Shown: positions 5,150-6,190 of the stretch, piece after piece | Position numbering within the stretch: the stretch's first letter is position 1 | How the letters are laid out: each line of letters opens with the position of its first letter | Assembly (NCBI GenBank): GCA_002781125.1 | Contig: PETJ01000066.1 | Span: 1 to 6,190 of the forward strand | DNA: 6,190 bases | From: Candidatus Nealsonbacteria bacterium CG01_land_8_20_14_3_00_12 | GTDB lineage: Bacteria > Patescibacteriota > Minisyncoccia > Minisyncoccales > PETJ01 | Reading direction: 5' to 3' | Made by a program: the position numbers and the translations under genes | The notes under the pieces: model-generated | Databases searched by the model: none | Told to the model about the DNA's origin: nothing | What the model saw: only the letters and a program-made list of their open reading frames with translations

Positions 5150-6070
5150 TTAAGATTTTCGAAGATAATTATAGGTAGCTAAAGCGGCTTTGGCTCCTTC
5201 ACCACAGGCAGTGACAATTTGTTTAAAGGACCCCACATTTACATCTCCAGCAGCAAATAAACCAAGAGTTTTTGTTTGAAAGGTTTCAAATTCGACCTTT
5301 ATTTCATCTCTTTCATTAAAATCAACTAAACCTTTAACAAAAGAGGTTGCTGGCTGTGAACCAATCTCAACAAAAATACCATCGACTGGTAATTTAATTT
5401 CTTTTTTTGTTTTTCTATCTTGATAAATTAATGAGTTAACAAATTGGGCGCCTTGAATTTCCCTAACTTCGGCATTTGTTATTACCTCAACCTTTCCAGT
5501 TTTTTTAACTATTTCTTGATTTGTTTCATCCGCCCTAATTTTTTCTCCGAATTCTAAAATATAAATTTTTTTAGCCCAATTACTTAGAGCAATGGCTGCT
5601 TCAAAACCAGCATTTCCTCCACCGATTACAGCCACAGTTTTTCCTTCAAATAGAGGGCCATCGCAGGTAACACAATAACTTAAACCTTTACCTATAAACT
5701 CTTTTTCTCCGGGAACTTCCAAAGGTCTTGGGTCAGCTCCAGAAGCAACAATTACTGCTTTACTTTGAAATCGATTTTTGCTTTTGGTCTGAACAAAAAA
5801 ATGGTTTCCAATTTTTTTCAGTTTGGTTACCTCATCTCTCTCAATGTCAACTTTCTGTTTCCTTAAATGTTTTTCAAATTTTTTAATGAGTTCCATTCCC
5901 GAAATTTCTTCAAATCCTGGATAATTTTCAATTGCCACGGCTTTTCTGGCAACCTGCCCTCCGAAACTTTTGGTTATTAAAAGAGTATTTAATTTTTGCC
6001 TGGCAGCATAAATCCCAGCAGTTACGCCAGCTGGCCCGCCACCAATGATAATTAAATCGTAATTTTCCAT
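5150..6070 (-). CDS. trxB: Thioredoxin reductase, AhpF-like
   Basis: A 306-residue FAD-dependent disulfide reductase, full length for low-molecular-weight thioredoxin reductases. It has an N-terminal FAD-binding GGGPAG (10-15), GGQ at 37-39, the redox centre C133-V-T-C136-D, a second nucleotide-binding GGGNAG (150-155), and the C-terminal FAD motif FAAGD (272-276) followed by KQIVTACGEGAKAA. The NADPH-selecting HRRxxxR motif after the second Rossmann strand is missing. In its place is LEFGEKIRADE (172-182), which matches the NADH-using AhpF branch, so NADH is the likely donor. The AhpF N-terminal thioredoxin-like domains are absent. Its probable substrate is the thioredoxin encoded further down the same gene run. 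The ATG at 6070 is 3 nt after the nnrD stop. Confidence 0.93.
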   Translation of the reverse strand: MENYDLIIIGGGPAGVTAGIYAARQKLNTLLITKSFGGQVARKAVAIENYPGFEEISGMELIKKFEKHLRKQKVDIERDEVTKLKKIGNHFFVQTKSKNRFQSKAVIVASGADPRPLEVPGEKEFIGKGLSYCVTCDGPLFEGKTVAVIGGGNAGFEAAIALSNWAKKIYILEFGEKIRADETNQEIVKKTGKVEVITNAEVREIQGAQFVNSLIYQDRKTKKEIKLPVDGIFVEIGSQPATSFVKGLVDFNERDEIKVEFETFQTKTLGLFAAGDVNVGSFKQIVTACGEGAKAALATYNYLRKS

Positions 6071-6073
6071 AAT

Positions 6074-6190
6074 TTAAAATTTTGGCAGCACATTGGGAAT
6101 TTCCTCTATTAAATCAGTGGCGGTCATTGATTCTCCTAATTTTTTTCCGGCTAATTCGCCAGCCCGACCATTAATAAAAGCAGCAGCCTG
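6074..6190 (-). CDS. nnrD: ADP-dependent NAD(P)H-hydrate dehydratase, C-terminal fragment
   Basis: The last 38 codons of a gene that begins beyond the right edge. The visible peptide has AAAFINGRAGELAG followed by LGESMTATDLIEEIPNVL and ends in TAA. This matches the C-terminal helices of the ribokinase-fold NnrD/YjeF C-terminal domain, where the family pattern is HGxAGxxAAxxxGxxxxTAxDLxxxLP. The enzyme repairs hydrated NADH and NADPH using ADP. The catalytic GxGDxL motif would lie outside the window. It could equally be the C-terminal half of a bifunctional epimerase-dehydratase. It is followed after 3 nt by trxB, suggesting co-transcription. Confidence 0.75.
   Translation of the reverse strand, partial: QAAAFINGRAGELAGKKLGESMTATDLIEEIPNVLPKF

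Noticed and set aside
1..6190. CRISPR array, insertion sequence or phage genes
   Set aside because: No spaced identical repeats, transposase, integrase or phage protein is visible on either strand.

Overview
This is an AT-rich window in which every supported gene lies on the minus strand, so the reading order runs from high to low coordinates. The genes are packed almost end to end. Gaps are 2 to 4 nt, or the stop and start codons overlap, from the 3' end of a NAD(P)H-hydrate dehydratase gene at the right edge down to a thioredoxin gene near the left. That layout suggests one long transcript. No start codon has a convincing Shine-Dalgarno sequence. TGA ends at least five genes at family-typical C-termini, so it is a normal stop here and not recoded to Gly as in Gracilibacteria/SR1. 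The compact AT-rich genome, the archaeal-type phosphoglycerate mutase, the stand-alone FMN glutamate synthase domain, the catalytic ferredoxin-thioredoxin reductase subunit and the short repeats suggest a candidate-phylum bacterium, with Patescibacteria/CPR my first guess. That placement is an inference, not a demonstration.

Layout in transcription order: C-terminal end of nnrD (6190-6074); AhpF-like thioredoxin reductase trxB (6070-5150); a seven-helix membrane protein of unknown function (5147-4422); enolase eno (4429-3176); archaeal-type cofactor-independent phosphoglycerate mutase apgM (3176-1971); stand-alone FMN/[3Fe-4S] glutamate synthase domain gltB (1981-788); thioredoxin with a CAPC active site (783-460); a short gap with a GC-rich repeat; the catalytic subunit of ferredoxin-thioredoxin reductase (412-122); a predicted promoter with an inverted-repeat operator candidate (125-73); and the first 21 codons of a possible zinc-ribbon protein (65-1).

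Two themes run through the cluster. apgM and eno catalyse consecutive steps of lower glycolysis and are coupled by a TGATG overlap. trxB, trxA and the ferredoxin-thioredoxin reductase subunit could together reduce thioredoxin from either a pyridine nucleotide (probably NADH) or an iron-sulfur donor. The glutamate synthase domain adds an FMN/Fe-S enzyme beside the thioredoxin.

The least ordinary signals are small. A 29-nt perfect palindrome and a heptamer tandem repeat both lie inside the enolase reading frame, each at a loop that is variable in the family. A GC-rich repeat sits between trxA and the reductase gene. A near-perfect inverted repeat overlies a good sigma70-type promoter at the left end. 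Several conserved active-site positions in enolase and ApgM are also substituted.
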